Positions 34,925-45,824 of a stretch of 64,000 bases of DNA are shown here, piece by piece. The first letter of the stretch is position 1. Every line of letters starts with the position of its first letter. This stretch comes from Phycisphaerales bacterium (GTDB lineage: Bacteria > Planctomycetota > Phycisphaerae > Phycisphaerales > UBA1924), in contig JADLGW010000051.1 in NCBI GenBank assembly GCA_020849105.1, positions 1 through 64,000 on the forward strand, read 5' to 3'. Position numbers and translations under genes: made by a program. The notes below the pieces were generated by a model that saw only the letters and a program-made list of their open reading frames with translations, searched no databases and was not told the DNA's origin.

Positions 34925-35294
34925 ACCCCCGCTCAAGGCCGTTGGAGCGCACGACCGGCGCGGCGGGCGGTCTTGCTCCGGGCAGGGAGAGGTGCGGAGA
35001 GGGCGGCACGCCCTCTCTGCATCAGGGACCAGGCCATCTAGAGAGGATCGGGGAGCGTCCAACGCGCACGGAACTGCGTCCGCCCCATCACCTCGGTCGT
35101 GCAGGGCTTTCCCAAGACCACCGATGCCGACGACGCTCCGGCGCGGCTGGAAGCCCGGCCCGCGCGCGGTGGCGATGCCCCGAGCGGGATGGGGGTGCCG
35201 CGGGAAGGGCGGCAAGCCCCTCCCCGGCGTGCGCGGCACAAGGTCCATGCGATTGGCGACGGCGGAAATCGGTGTTCGGCTCGGACGCGTCGTC
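34925..35294. other. Gene-free convergent region
   Basis: Lies between the ends of the DUF2075 gene (plus) and the oxidoreductase gene (minus). No coding frame is credible. A perfect 9-bp hairpin, GAGAGGGCG/CGCCCTCTC with loop GCA at 34997-35017, could serve as a two-way terminator. The right-hand insertion boundary of the accessory DNA should lie here. Confidence 0.5.
34997..35017. terminator. Hairpin between convergent genes
   Basis: 9-bp perfect stem with 3-nt loop between convergent genes. There is no T-run on either side, so factor-independent termination is uncertain. Confidence 0.45.
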
Positions 35295-37565
35295 CTACCC
35301 CTGCTGCGGCTCCAGCACGCCCGCCCAGTCCGGCGGCTTGTCCGCCTTGCGGATGCGGACGGCGCACGCCTTGTACTCCGGGATCTTCGAGATCGGGTCC
35401 TGGGCGGAGATCGTCAGTTGGTTCACGCTCTTGCGCCCCGGCCAGTGGTACGGGATGAAGATCGTGTCCGGGCGGATCGTCGTCACGACCATGGCCCGCA
35501 GCGTGCAGTCGCCGCGGCGGGACTCGGCCGTCACCCAGTCGCCGTCCTTGATGCCCAGCGGCCCGGCCAGTCGCGGGTGCATCTCGATCCGCGGCTCAGG
35601 GTACTGGTCCACCAGGGGGCCGATGCGGCGGGTCTGTGTGCCGGAGAGGAACTGGCTGACGACGCGCCCGCTCGTGAGGATCAGCGGGTAGTCGGCGTCG
35701 GTGTCCTCGGCGGGCGGGGTGTAGGTTGACACGTTGAACCGGGCCCTGCCGTCGGGGAAGTAGTACGGGCCGGCGCCGCGGGCGACGGAGTTCCACGAGC
35801 CGGGCTCGAACAGCCGCGGCGTGCCGGGCAGGTCGGCGGGCTTCCCGTCTGGCGACTCGCTGTAGCAGGGCCAGAAGACGCCGTATTGCCGCTCGATCTT
35901 CTCGTAGGTGATGCCGGAATAGTCCGCGACGCCGCCCTTGCTGGCGGTGCGCAGTTCCTCCAGGATCGCCCCCGGCGAGTCGAACGTGAAGCCGTGCGGG
36001 CGGCCCAGCGCGGCCGCGATGTCCTGGATGATCCGCCAGTCCTGCCTCGCCTCCCCGGGCGGGTCCACGGCCTTGTTGATCTTGATGACGCGGCCCTCGG
36101 CCTGGGCGACGACGCCCTCGTCCTCCTCCTGGAGCGAGCCCGGGAGCACCACGTCGGCGAACCGCGCCGTCTCGCTCAGGAAGAAATCGATGGCGACGTA
36201 GAAGTCGAGTTTCTTCAGGGCCCGGGCGACGAAGTTATTGTCCGGGAGCGAGACCATCGGGTTGAAGCAGATCGAGATGAGCCCCTTGATCTCGCCCCTG
36301 TCGATCTTGCGGAACACCTCGTAGCAGTCCACGCCGGGGCCGGGCAGGTCCGGCTCGGCGATGCCCCAGACCTTCGACACGTACGCGCGGTGCTCCGGGT
36401 TCGAGATGTCGCGCATGCCGGGCAACTGGTCGCACTTCTGCCCGTGCTCGCGCCCGCCCTGCCCGTTGGCCTGGCCGGTGATGGTGCCGTAGCCGCAGCC
36501 CTCGCGCCCGATCCGCCCCGACGCCAGCACCATGTTGATCGCGCCCAGCACGTTCTGCACGCCGTGGCTGGAGTGCTCGATCCCCCGGGCGTGCATGAGG
36601 AAACTGGTCCTGGCCGTGCCCCACCACTCCGCGGCCTGGCGGACGAGGCGCTCGGGGATGCCCGTGACCTCCGCGGTGCGGGCGGGGGTCCAGTCGCGGA
36701 CGTGCTCGGCGACCCTGTCGAAACCGACGGTGAACGTCTCGATGAAGGGCCGGTCGATCCACCCCTTCTCGATCATCAGGTGCAGCACGCCGTTGAACAG
36801 GGCCACGTCGCGCCCGGACTTGATCGGCAGGTACAGGTCGCAGGTGCGGTTGAGCGGCGTGATGCGGGGGTCGACGGTGATGATCCGGGCCCCGTTCTCG
36901 CGGGCCTGCCAGACGTACTCGGTCGTGATCGGGGCGCATTCGGCGACGTTGGCGCCGCTGATCCAGACGACCTCGGCCTTCGGGATGTCGCTCCACGGGT
37001 TGGCCGCCCGGTCGATGCCGAACGCCTTCTTGTTGCCCGCCCCGGCGCTGACCATGCACAGCCGCCCGTTGTAGTCGGTGTAGGGTGTCTTCAGGCAGAC
37101 CCGGGCGAACTTGCCCATCAGGTACGCCTTCTCGGTGGTCAGCGACGCCCCGCTGAGTGACGCGATGGACGCGTGGCCGTGCTCCTTCTGGATCCGCGCG
37201 ATCTCCGCCGCGACGCGGGTGATGGCTTCCTGATAGCCCACCGGGCTGAAGCCCGCGGGGGCGGCGGCATCACGCGTGAACGCGGTGAGCAGCCGATCCG
37301 GGTGGCCCCCTTGCAGGTAGCGCTTGACCCCCTTGGGGCAGAGCATCCCCCGGTTGAACGGGAAGTCGTACCACGGCTCGAACCCGACAACCAGGTTGTC
37401 CCGGACCTTCAGTTGGATGCCGCACTGCTGCCCGCAGAAGCAGCAGTGAGTCTTGACCAGGCGGTCGGGGTTCGCGTCGGTGGCGAGGCGCATCGGGCCG
37501 GAACGGTTGAGGTGAGGGCCGAACCGTTCGATCACGGGGAGGAGGCTGGAAGGAGGGGTCGTCAT
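35295..37565 (-). CDS. Molybdopterin oxidoreductase, NasA/NapA-like nitrate reductase catalytic subunit
   Basis: 756 aa. The N-terminal [4Fe-4S] motif is C41-x2-C44-x3-C48-x27-C76 ([10 protein letters not shown] and MLCPKGVK). The probable Mo-ligand Cys at about 170 lies in [13 protein letters not shown]. Further family segments are [32 protein letters not shown] and [14 protein letters not shown]. No Tat signal is seen, suggesting a cytoplasmic (assimilatory-like) enzyme. The start overlaps the membrane subunit stop (ATGA). The matching ferredoxin and Rieske genes are at 20.3-21.6 kb on the same strand. Formate dehydrogenase or another DMSO-reductase-family activity cannot be excluded. Confidence 0.85.
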   Translation of the reverse strand: MTTPPSSLLPVIERFGPHLNRSGPMRLATDANPDRLVKTHCCFCGQQCGIQLKVRDNLVVGFEPWYDFPFNRGMLCPKGVKRYLQGGHPDRLLTAFTRDAAAPAGFSPVGYQEAITRVAAEIARIQKEHGHASIASLSGASLTTEKAYLMGKFARVCLKTPYTDYNGRLCMVSAGAGNKKAFGIDRAANPWSDIPKAEVVWISGANVAECAPITTEYVWQARENGARIITVDPRITPLNRTCDLYLPIKSGRDVALFNGVLHLMIEKGWIDRPFIETFTVGFDRVAEHVRDWTPARTAEVTGIPERLVRQAAEWWGTARTSFLMHARGIEHSSHGVQNVLGAINMVLASGRIGREGCGYGTITGQANGQGGREHGQKCDQLPGMRDISNPEHRAYVSKVWGIAEPDLPGPGVDCYEVFRKIDRGEIKGLISICFNPMVSLPDNNFVARALKKLDFYVAIDFFLSETARFADVVLPGSLQEEDEGVVAQAEGRVIKINKAVDPPGEARQDWRIIQDIAAALGRPHGFTFDSPGAILEELRTASKGGVADYSGITYEKIERQYGVFWPCYSESPDGKPADLPGTPRLFEPGSWNSVARGAGPYYFPDGRARFNVSTYTPPAEDTDADYPLILTSGRVVSQFLSGTQTRRIGPLVDQYPEPRIEMHPRLAGPLGIKDGDWVTAESRRGDCTLRAMVVTTIRPDTIFIPYHWPGRKSVNQLTISAQDPISKIPEYKACAVRIRKADKPPDWAGVLEPQQG

Positions 37566-38713
37566 GCTCTTCCTTCCCGGTCGGAGACGGGGCGCCCGTG
37601 GCCGCCCGCCTCCTCGAGCACCGCTCCGACGTCCACGATCCCGGGCCGGTCCGTCACCTCCCGCCCGCGGCCGGTCTGCCACAGGCGGCCCTGGGCCAGG
37701 GCCATGGTGGTGCGCCGGCAGCGCGGGCAGATGTACTGGTAGTGCGCGGCCGGATTCCCCGGCATGTCGTAGGAATACCCCAACTGCCGCTCGACCTGGA
37801 TCAGGTCCTCCACATGCATCCTCGAGGCAAAGGGCTCGCCGCAGTTGCGGCACGCGGCCTGCTCGCCCGCCTTCCCGGAATCCTTGTAGAACGCGACCCC
37901 CAGTTGCGCCGGCCGCTGGAAGATGTGAAAGAACTTGCCGAACGGCAGCCACAGCAGCGTAAAGATCACCGTGGCGGCGTGGATGATCGCCAGGAAGTCG
38001 TACGCGTACCCCCGCATCCATGTGTAACTGGCCGTGAGCATCAGGCCCGTGATGCTGACGGCGAAGAGCAGGATGAGGGGCAGGAAGTCCTCCCCGAACT
38101 GCTGCACCGCCTCCGCCCCGTGGTCGCGCATCCGCCGGCGCATCGCGATCATCACGCCGGCGATCACGAGGAATGCGGCCCAGACCAGGCCGTGAAAAAT
38201 GAGCACACCGACAAGGCTCTCGATCGGAAAGGTGATCGTCGGGAAGCCGAAGACGAACGCGCGGTAGTGCGCGAAGTCCCCCGGCGGCGTCTCGAAGTAG
38301 ACCCAACCGAACACCAGCGGGAAGGTAATGGCGGCCGCGATCAGGCAGCCCCACATGATGAGCCAGTGTGCCGCCCAGCGGGTCCGGCCCCGCCGGAAGA
38401 TGAAGTTGTTGAGGGCGAACACGCCAACCACCCGTCCGGGCCACTCGGCCAGGTTGCGGAGCAGGCGGTCGCGAGAGAAGAACACCTGCCACCCACGGCG
38501 CCAGTAGAGCGCCGTGGGCGGGCGCTGGAGCCACATCGAGTATCGGTAGGTGATCGCGAACACCGTAAAGAGCACCGCGAACGTGTAGCCGACGAGCGCG
38601 GCGTCGAAGTGCGCAAGGCTGCGGGAGCCGAGCGCGATGAGCACCGCCAGGACAACGCACGCCGCGATGCCTCGGACGGTCGCGTGAATGGACTCCCTGC
38701 TCATGGCCGGCAT
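37562..38713 (-). CDS. Membrane subunit (NarI-like) with C-terminal zinc ribbon
   Basis: 383 aa with about six transmembrane helices (first [16 protein letters not shown]; others around [34 protein letters not shown] and [17 protein letters not shown]). Several helix histidines could hold haem as in NarI/DsrM-type quinol oxidases. A soluble C-terminal part has two CxxC pairs (ACRNCGEPF and YICPRCRR), a zinc- or Fe-S-binding ribbon. It is the first gene of the split operon. Confidence 0.75.
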   Translation of the reverse strand: MPAMSRESIHATVRGIAACVVLAVLIALGSRSLAHFDAALVGYTFAVLFTVFAITYRYSMWLQRPPTALYWRRGWQVFFSRDRLLRNLAEWPGRVVGVFALNNFIFRRGRTRWAAHWLIMWGCLIAAAITFPLVFGWVYFETPPGDFAHYRAFVFGFPTITFPIESLVGVLIFHGLVWAAFLVIAGVMIAMRRRMRDHGAEAVQQFGEDFLPLILLFAVSITGLMLTASYTWMRGYAYDFLAIIHAATVIFTLLWLPFGKFFHIFQRPAQLGVAFYKDSGKAGEQAACRNCGEPFASRMHVEDLIQVERQLGYSYDMPGNPAAHYQYICPRCRRTTMALAQGRLWQTGRGREVTDRPGIVDVGAVLEEAGGHGRPVSDREGRA

Positions 38714-38938
38714 TGGGTCCTGCCTTTCGCCACCACGTTCGCTCCCCGGGGCCTTGTACCAACCCGAGTGTACGGAGCCGCGCGGCCGCGGGCCGGGATG
38801 AATCGGGCGTGGACCTCGCGGGTTGCCTCGGGTGGCTGGGCGTGACGCGGCACAGCCGCGCGAGCGAACGGCACCGGATGCCGCCCAGATGGACGGGGGA
38901 GTGCGTGAGATCGGCGGCGTTCCGCGTGCAAGCGGCGG

Positions 38939-39754
38939 TCAGTCGCGCCGGCGGCGGCGCCCGGCGGCGCCCAGACTGAGCAGTTCCGTCGGGACCTCCG
39001 CCTTCTTGCCCCAGCCACTCTTGTCTTCCTTCGGGGCCGGGGCGGCCTCACCCTTCTCGCCCTTGGGCTTGGCGGGTTTGTCGCCCTTGGCCGGCTTCTC
39101 CTTCACGGCCTTTTCAGGTGCGGGTGCCGCGCCGGACTTGGGATCCGCGCGCTCGGGCTTCGCCGGCTTGTCGGCCCTGGCCGGCTTCTCGCCCCGCTCG
39201 GGCTTGTCGGCGTGCCTGGCCTCGCCCGTCGGCTGCTCGATCATCTCGCCGTGCTGGTCCACCTCGACCTCCGGCCTGCGGTCCACGTCGAGTTTGCGGT
39301 CCGCCACGACCCACATCTTGATGGTCGCGTCCAGATCCGAGTCGAACTTGATGTGCACGTCATAGGCGTCGATGCGCTTGATATTCGTGTTCAGGCGGAC
39401 ATCCCGCGGCTTCACGCCCGGGTAGCCGGCGTCCTGCAGCGCGGCCGCGATGTCCTGCTGCGTGACCGAGGCGTAGAGGTGCCCCAGGTCGTTGCAGGAA
39501 CGCTGGAGCGTGATCTCGACGCCCGCGAGTTTCTTCGTCAATCCCTCGCGCTGGGCTCGCTCCGCGGCCACCTGCTTCTCCGCGTCTGCCCGCTTGGCGG
39601 CCACCGCCTTGATCGCCTCATCGCTGGGGGTCGTCGCCATGCTGCGCGGCAGGAGGAAGTTGCGGGCGTAGCCGGTCCGGACGTTCACGACGTCCCCGAC
39701 GATCCCCAGGGATTCGACGTTCTCGGTGAGCAGCAGTTTGATGTTCTTGGGCAC
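38939..39754 (-). CDS. rplI: Ribosomal protein bL9 with long basic tail
   Basis: 271 aa. The N-terminal L9 domain ([35 protein letters not shown]) and C-domain are followed by ~110 extra residues rich in Lys, Pro, Ala and Glu (repeated KPAKPE/ADKPAK units). Typical bL9 is ~150 aa, so the tail is an addition, perhaps organism-specific. First of the minus-strand housekeeping genes after the membrane subunit. Confidence 0.92.
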   Translation of the reverse strand: MPKNIKLLLTENVESLGIVGDVVNVRTGYARNFLLPRSMATTPSDEAIKAVAAKRADAEKQVAAERAQREGLTKKLAGVEITLQRSCNDLGHLYASVTQQDIAAALQDAGYPGVKPRDVRLNTNIKRIDAYDVHIKFDSDLDATIKMWVVADRKLDVDRRPEVEVDQHGEMIEQPTGEARHADKPERGEKPARADKPAKPERADPKSGAAPAPEKAVKEKPAKGDKPAKPKGEKGEAAPAPKEDKSGWGKKAEVPTELLSLGAAGRRRRRD

Positions 39755-39896
39755 GGGTCGCTGTCCTCTGGCCTGAGGCCAAGTTAGGAGCGGTGCGCAC
39801 GGGCACGGCCCCAGCGGGAATGTGGGCGTGAGTGTAGGCGTCGCCCGTCACCGTTTACGGGACTGACGCCGCCCTGGAGCGATGGGGTGGCCCCAA

Positions 39897-40367
39897 TCAG
39901 AACGGGATGTCGTCGTCACCCATCGGCGGGCGCGCCCCCGACTCGCCGCCGCCGCCCGAGGGCGCGCCGGCGGGCTGTGACTGACGCGGCGTGAACGAGC
40001 GCGCGCCGCCACCCCCGCCACCTTCACCGCCCTGCTTGGAATCCACGAAGTGGAAGTTCTCCACGACGACCTTCAGTTTGGTCCGGTTGGCGCCGGATTC
40101 CTTGTCCTGCCAGGTGTCCATCTTCAGCCGGCCCTCGACCAGGATCGGGCGGCCCTTGCCGAAGAACTGACCGATCATTTCGCCGGTCTTGTTCCAGGCT
40201 TCGCAATCGACGAAAGTGGTCTCGTCCCGCTGCTCGCCCTCGGGCGTCTTCCAGCGGCGGTTCATGGCGAGCCCGAAGTTGGCGACGGCGCTGTTGCCCG
40301 CGGTGTGGCGCACCTCCACGTCGCGGGTGAGATTGCCCATCAGGATCACCTTGTTGAAGTTCGCCAC
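39897..40367 (-). CDS. ssb: Single-stranded DNA-binding protein
   Basis: 156 aa. OB fold from FNKVILMGNLTRDVEVR through WNKTGEMIGQFFGKGRPILV, a Gly/Ser/Pro-rich linker, and the acidic tip DDDIPF that recruits replication and repair partners. Encoded next to rpsF, the common bacterial arrangement. Confidence 0.95.
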   Translation of the reverse strand: MANFNKVILMGNLTRDVEVRHTAGNSAVANFGLAMNRRWKTPEGEQRDETTFVDCEAWNKTGEMIGQFFGKGRPILVEGRLKMDTWQDKESGANRTKLKVVVENFHFVDSKQGGEGGGGGGARSFTPRQSQPAGAPSGGGGESGARPPMGDDDIPF

Positions 40368-40437
40368 GAGCCGCCTCCTTTGATCGGGTTCCGATAGGGT
40401 AGTCTAGCACTCCCGGCCTGTTGACTGCAACCCAGCC

Positions 40438-40905
40438 TTATTCGGGCTCGTCCTCGGCCCCGCCGTCTTCGGCCGCTTCCGCGCTGTCGCCGGCGACGGC
40501 GCCCGCCATCGCGGCCTGTTGCTCCTCTCGTTCCCGGGTGGCGCGGAGTTTGGCCTCGGTCTCCAGGGCCTCGCGCCCGTCGGCGGCCCGCATCTCGTCC
40601 ACGCTCAGGTGGTCGGCCCGCAGGATCATGGCGCGCAGCACCTTCTCCGACAGGTTGCAGTCGCGTTCCAGGTGGGCGATCGAGGTGTTGGGGGCCTTGA
40701 AGTAGCACAGGATGTAGAGCCCGCGCTTCTGCTTCTTGATCTCAAAGGCCAGCCGGCGCTCGTCCCATTTGCGCATCGCGATCACTTCCGCGTGAGCGCG
40801 GGAGAGCAACTCGTTGATGTGGGCGACCGCGCCGGAGAGGTCGGCCGCGACCGCCTGGCTGATCAGGAACATGGCTTCGTATGTGTACGTTCTGGTCGGG
40901 GGCAT
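40438..40905 (-). CDS. rpsF: Ribosomal protein bS6
   Basis: 155 aa: TYTYEAMFLISQAVAADLSG, RKWDERRLAFEIKKQKRGLY, LERDCNLSEKVLRAMILRAD. The acidic C-terminal extension ends EDGGAEDEPE. Start 40905 (MPPTRTY). It is followed by ssb after 70 bp. Confidence 0.92.
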   Translation of the reverse strand: MPPTRTYTYEAMFLISQAVAADLSGAVAHINELLSRAHAEVIAMRKWDERRLAFEIKKQKRGLYILCYFKAPNTSIAHLERDCNLSEKVLRAMILRADHLSVDEMRAADGREALETEAKLRATREREEQQAAMAGAVAGDSAEAAEDGGAEDEPE

Positions 40906-40942
40906 TGCTCGGTTGCCTTTCTTCTGCTTCGTGCCTTGGTGC

Positions 40943-41542
40943 TTATGTGCCTTCGTGTCTCTGCCCGCCCTCGGCGGGCGCATTGAACCTGTTCATCGCG
41001 GCATCCAGCCCGGTACGGACGAACACCTCCGCCGCGTCGGCGGCACGTTCGATCGCCGGGGCCACCAGCGCCCACTGCTCGTCGGAGAACCTGCCCAGGA
41101 CGTAGTCCGCCTGATTCATGAACTCCGGTGCCGGGTCGATACCGATCCGGCATCTGGGCCAGGCCTGTGTGCCGAGCGCCCGCTGGACGTCGGTGAGCCC
41201 GTTGTGCCCCCCGGCGCCGCCGCCGGGCCGGATGCGGACCGTGCCGCAGGGCAGGGCCACGTCGTCCACGATCACCAGCAGATCGCTGGCGGGCTGGAGT
41301 TTGTAGAAGCCGACAGCCTCGGCGACCGCCGCTCCGGAGCGGTTCATGTAGGTGGTCGGCTTCATGAACAGGCACGGCTCGTCACCGACGCGTGCCTCGA
41401 CCACCGCGGCGTGGAAGCGGCCCCGGGCGACGGCGCCCGCGGCGTGCCGGGATGCCAGGCGATCCACAGCCATGAACCCGGCATTGTGCCGCGTCCCTTC
41501 GTATTCCCTGCCCGGGTTTCCGAGGCCGACGATCAACTTCAT
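40943..41542 (-). CDS. pth: Peptidyl-tRNA hydrolase
   Basis: 199 aa: LIVGLGNPGREYEGTRHNAGF (catalytic His in RHNAGF), KPTTYMNRSG, and LLVIVDDVALPCGTVRIRP with GGAGGHNGL. GGAG precedes the ATG at 41542. The last residues, GGQRHEGT, come from a tandem repeat of the GGCACNAAG type that covers the 3' end of the gene (about 40925-40960). Confidence 0.93.
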   Translation of the reverse strand: MKLIVGLGNPGREYEGTRHNAGFMAVDRLASRHAAGAVARGRFHAAVVEARVGDEPCLFMKPTTYMNRSGAAVAEAVGFYKLQPASDLLVIVDDVALPCGTVRIRPGGGAGGHNGLTDVQRALGTQAWPRCRIGIDPAPEFMNQADYVLGRFSDEQWALVAPAIERAADAAEVFVRTGLDAAMNRFNAPAEGGQRHEGT

Positions 41543-41628
41543 GAACTCCTTGCCTTCCCGGTGGCTTCCAACCGCCGGACCGGGTACCCGGCGCCCGGGA
41601 CTGGAATCCCCGGGCTCCGGCTGTCGCT

Positions 41629-42414
41629 CTACTTCTTCTTTTCGGCCGGGGCCGCGGCCTTGGCGGGAGCAGCCCCCTTCGCTGCCGGCGCCGCACCCTT
41701 GGCGGCGGGTGCCGCTGCGCCCTTGGCCGGGGGTGCGCCCTTGGCGCCCGCGGCGGGCGCCGCACCCTCCGCGCCTTCCTCGGGCTTCTTGGCGGTGAGG
41801 ACCTCCGGGCCTGCGGCGGCGGCAGCGTCCACGGTGGCGCTCTCCTCGACCTTGATCTCCATCTGGATGACGATCTGCGCGAGGATGGCGTGCGGGTCCG
41901 TGGCGAGTTTCATCGACGACGCCGGCAGTTTCGCGTCGCCCGCGGTGATGGCGTGGCCGACGTCCAGCGCATCGATGGAGACCTCGATGAACTCCGGGAT
42001 CTCCGTCACGATGCACTCGACCTGCACCTCGCCCGTCGGGTGCATGAGGATCGCACCGGCGGTCTTGAGGCCCGGGGCCTCGCCGATCAGGCGGACGGGG
42101 ACGCGGACGGTCACGCGGTCGGTGAGCGATACTCGGGCCAGGTCCGCGTGGATGATGTGCGTGCCCAGGTAGTCGAACTGCAGGTCCTTGAGCAGCACGG
42201 TCTGCGGTGAGCCGTCCAGCGAGAGTTCGAAGAGTTTCTCGCCCTTCCTGAAGTGCCCGAGGGCCTCGCGCGCGTCGAGGCTGACGGGCAGGGGTTCCTC
42301 GCTGCGGCCGTACACGATCGCGGGGAGTTTGCCCTGCTGCCGCAGGCGCCCCGAGTACCGAGAGCCCAGCCGTTCACGCTTCGACGCCGCCAGTGCGATG
42401 GTCTTGGTTGCCAT
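41629..42414 (-). CDS. rplY: Ribosomal protein bL25 (CTC form) with Ala/Lys tail
   Basis: 261 aa. L25 5S-rRNA-binding domain (RERLGSRYSGRLRQQGKLPA, VYGRSEEPLPV) and TL5-type C-domain (DVGHAITAGDAKLPA), then a ~60-residue low-complexity tail of AKGAAPA-like repeats ending KKK. Located directly upstream of pth, a widespread pairing. Confidence 0.92.
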   Translation of the reverse strand: MATKTIALAASKRERLGSRYSGRLRQQGKLPAIVYGRSEEPLPVSLDAREALGHFRKGEKLFELSLDGSPQTVLLKDLQFDYLGTHIIHADLARVSLTDRVTVRVPVRLIGEAPGLKTAGAILMHPTGEVQVECIVTEIPEFIEVSIDALDVGHAITAGDAKLPASSMKLATDPHAILAQIVIQMEIKVEESATVDAAAAAGPEVLTAKKPEEGAEGAAPAAGAKGAPPAKGAAAPAAKGAAPAAKGAAPAKAAAPAEKKK

Positions 42415-42459
42415 GGTTCCCTCTTGCCCGCCGGCTCCCCTCTTGGGGGGGCGGTTCCT

Positions 42460-43439
<980 letters not shown>

Positions 43440-43443
<4 letters not shown>

Positions 43444-44342
43444 GCGGCTTGGGTGGGTCGGTCGCTCCGTGACCGGCCTGTCTCCGTGATTGGGGAGCCC
43501 TTCCGCGACCGGTAGATCGAGTCCACCATCGCCAGGTCCTCCGGCGTGTTGATCGAGAGCACATCCTCCGGGGGCACCGCGGCCACGACCTCCACATGCT
43601 TGCCGCGGGCGAGCAGGAGCGAGAGCACGTCCGTCAGGTAGTACTCGCCGCTGGCCTCGTTGCGTCTCACATCACGAAGGGCGGCGAACAGATCCTCCCG
43701 GCGGAAACAGTAGTAACTGGGATTGACCTCGCGGATCGCGCGCTGGGCCGGCGTCGCGTCCTTATGCTCAACAATCTCGCGGAACTGCCCGGCCGCATCG
43801 CGGACGATGCGCCCGTAGCCGGTCGGATCGTCGATGATGGCGGTCGCGAGCGTGGCGGCGGCGCCGCTGGTCCTGTGGCGCTCCAGCAGTGCCCGCAGCG
43901 TCTCCGGGCGGATCAGCGGGCCGTCGCCGCAGAGGACAAAGACATCGTGCCGGCCGCCGCCGTGGGCGATCGGTGGGCCGGACCCTCGTGCGTGCGCTGC
44001 CGGCTCGTCCCCTCGCTCGTGTTTCGGGCTCGTTCCCTCGCCCGCGCTCCGGGCTCGTAACGCCTCTTCGGCGCACTGCACGGCGTGGCCGGTGCCCAGC
44101 TGCGGCTCCTGCACGGCAAACGCGACGCCGGTGCCGGCCAGCGCCGCCCGCACCTTCTCCTGCTGGTACCCCACCACCGCGACGACCGGCTCGCACCCCA
44201 CGGCCCGGCACGAGTCCACCACCGCGCAGACCATCGGCCGCCCCCCGATGGGATGCACGACCTTGGGCAGGTCGCTCTTCATCCGTGTGCCCTTGCCCGC
44301 GGCAAGGATCACGGCGGCGGGTTGGGAGGGCGAAGGGGGCAT
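43440..44342 (-). CDS. glmU: UDP-GlcNAc pyrophosphorylase-like nucleotidyltransferase (GlmU N-terminal domain)
   Basis: 300 aa, only the nucleotidyltransferase half of GlmU: LAAGKGTRMKSDLPKVVHPI, EPQLGTGHAV, FVLCGDGPLI, GEYYLTDV and VLSINTPEDLAMVD. The left-handed beta-helix acetyltransferase domain is absent. Residues ~97-132 are an insertion (GEGTSPKHERGDEPAAHARG and following) in the loop before LCGDGPL. Adjacent to prs. Confidence 0.85.
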
Positions 44343-44371
44343 CGACGTGTACTACGCCGCGAGGGTAGATG

Positions 44372-44442
44372 CTGGCCGACCAGGATTCGAACCTGGACAA
44401 GCAGAACCAAAATCTGCTGTGCTACCGTTACACCATCGGCCA
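44372..44442 (-). tRNA. tRNA-Gln (anticodon TTG)
   Basis: 71-nt cloverleaf on the minus strand: acceptor TGGCCGA/TCGGCCA, anticodon arm GCAGA-TTTTGGT-TCTGC giving anticodon TTG, T-arm CCAGG-TTCGAAT-CCTGG, discriminator G. CCA is not encoded. Confidence 0.93.
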
Positions 44443-44718
44443 GTAGCAGTTCGCGGGCGGGGCCTTCCAGCAAGGCCGGTTCCCCCTTGTCAGGGCCGGC
44501 ACGGACCACGGGATTCGCGGTCCGCCCCCGCCGCACGGCGGGGTCGCGAGGCCGCGGCAAGTGTGCCTGGTGGCACCGGCAACCCGGTGTGCAGCAGGCC
44601 AGGGCTGGACCTTCCATCAGCCGCGATGGGAAGGCCCCGGATTGTGCCTCGGCCTTTCGGCGTCCGTCACAATCGGCCCTAAGGGAACGGGCGAAGTCTA
44701 GAGCCCCGCGCGATCGAG

Positions 44719-45681
44719 TCAATCCATGGTGGCCGGGGGTGCTGGAGGCTCACCGTTCTCGGTCGGCTCGTCTCCGATCTCCTGCCTGACCGCCCTCTCG
44801 CTGATCACGTCGTAACAGGTCGCCAGAAGCCCGATCATCGGGAACTTGCCCGAGGGGAACGGACTGGGGCCAAGCCGGCGCAGCAGCGGGTGGCTGACCG
44901 CCGGCGGCTCCACGGGCATGTCCGGAAGGGCCAGGTCGCCCGGCATGTCCCAGAAGCCGCCGACGGAATCCTCAAGCGGGCGGGCCGGTGAATCGCTCAC
45001 CCCGGGGATGTGGGGCGAGTAGACCAGCGCCCCACCGGCGGGCGCCGATGCCGACACCCGGTGCTGCCGCAGCCGCTCCAGCAGGTCTTCGCGGGGCAGG
45101 CCGCGGAGCGTGAAGATGTGAAACGGGTCCGTCGCCAACCGATCCGCAACCAGATAGGCGGCGCAGGCCGCGTGCTTGCACCAGTGCGCCGGCTGGGTAC
45201 GAAAATCCAGGCAGGTACACGACGCGGTGACGTCCCCGTCACCAGGCTCAGGAAACAAGCGCAGACCCAGCGGTATGAACAGGTCCTCGACCGTCGCGGG
45301 CAACTCACCCGCCAGCAGTTTCGCGGCGTAGACGGCCTGCTCGACCATCGCGGCTACGACGGACTGCCATTTCGCGTCGCTCATCGTCTTCACGCTGAAC
45401 GCGGTGTCGTAAGCGCGCATCTGGCGTCCCTGCACCAGGGCGCGGACACGCCCCGGATCAATCGAGATCGACCTCGTCTGCCCGCCCGCGGCGTACTGGA
45501 GCCCCTCGGACGCGGCCCGTGGGGCCGCCGCGCCGTGCATGAGGCGCAGCCACCGCTGCGCGGCCCAACTCTCCGGAAAGGAGCCGGCCTCGGCCTCCGA
45601 CTTTGTCAGCCGTACGCCGCCGCGCACGCGGCGCGGGTGCAGGGGCGATGGGCGGTAACTGGGGCGCGGCGGGAGGGCCAT
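44719..45681 (-). CDS. SWIM zinc-finger protein
   Basis: 320 aa. The SWIM signature CxCx(n)CxH is in SCTCLDFRTQPAHWCKHAAC. The preceding region VKTMSDAKWQSVVAAMVEQA is typical of bacterial SWIM proteins encoded beside SNF2-type or UvrD-like helicases. Start MALPPRPS at 45681. It is divergent from the UvrD/PcrA gene 143 bp away. A DNA-binding accessory role is inferred. Confidence 0.85.
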   Translation of the reverse strand: MALPPRPSYRPSPLHPRRVRGGVRLTKSEAEAGSFPESWAAQRWLRLMHGAAAPRAASEGLQYAAGGQTRSISIDPGRVRALVQGRQMRAYDTAFSVKTMSDAKWQSVVAAMVEQAVYAAKLLAGELPATVEDLFIPLGLRLFPEPGDGDVTASCTCLDFRTQPAHWCKHAACAAYLVADRLATDPFHIFTLRGLPREDLLERLRQHRVSASAPAGGALVYSPHIPGVSDSPARPLEDSVGGFWDMPGDLALPDMPVEPPAVSHPLLRRLGPSPFPSGKFPMIGLLATCYDVISERAVRQEIGDEPTENGEPPAPPATMD

Positions 45682-45824
45682 GGGCAAGGGGGAATCGTAG
45701 GTTCGCCGCTCCCGTGGGCCGGGCGCGGGCAACCTTCGCACTCCGCCGTGCCGCGCCGGGGCCACATTCGCTCGGCGTCAGACCGGCCTCCGCCGATGTG
45801 CCGCCTCGCCTCTACTCTTGCCCG

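Noticed and set aside
37566-38762. Upstream extension of the molybdopterin oxidoreductase frame
   Set aside because: Overlaps the membrane subunit in another frame and is Arg/Gly-rich; the ATGA overlap at 37562-37565 marks the true start.
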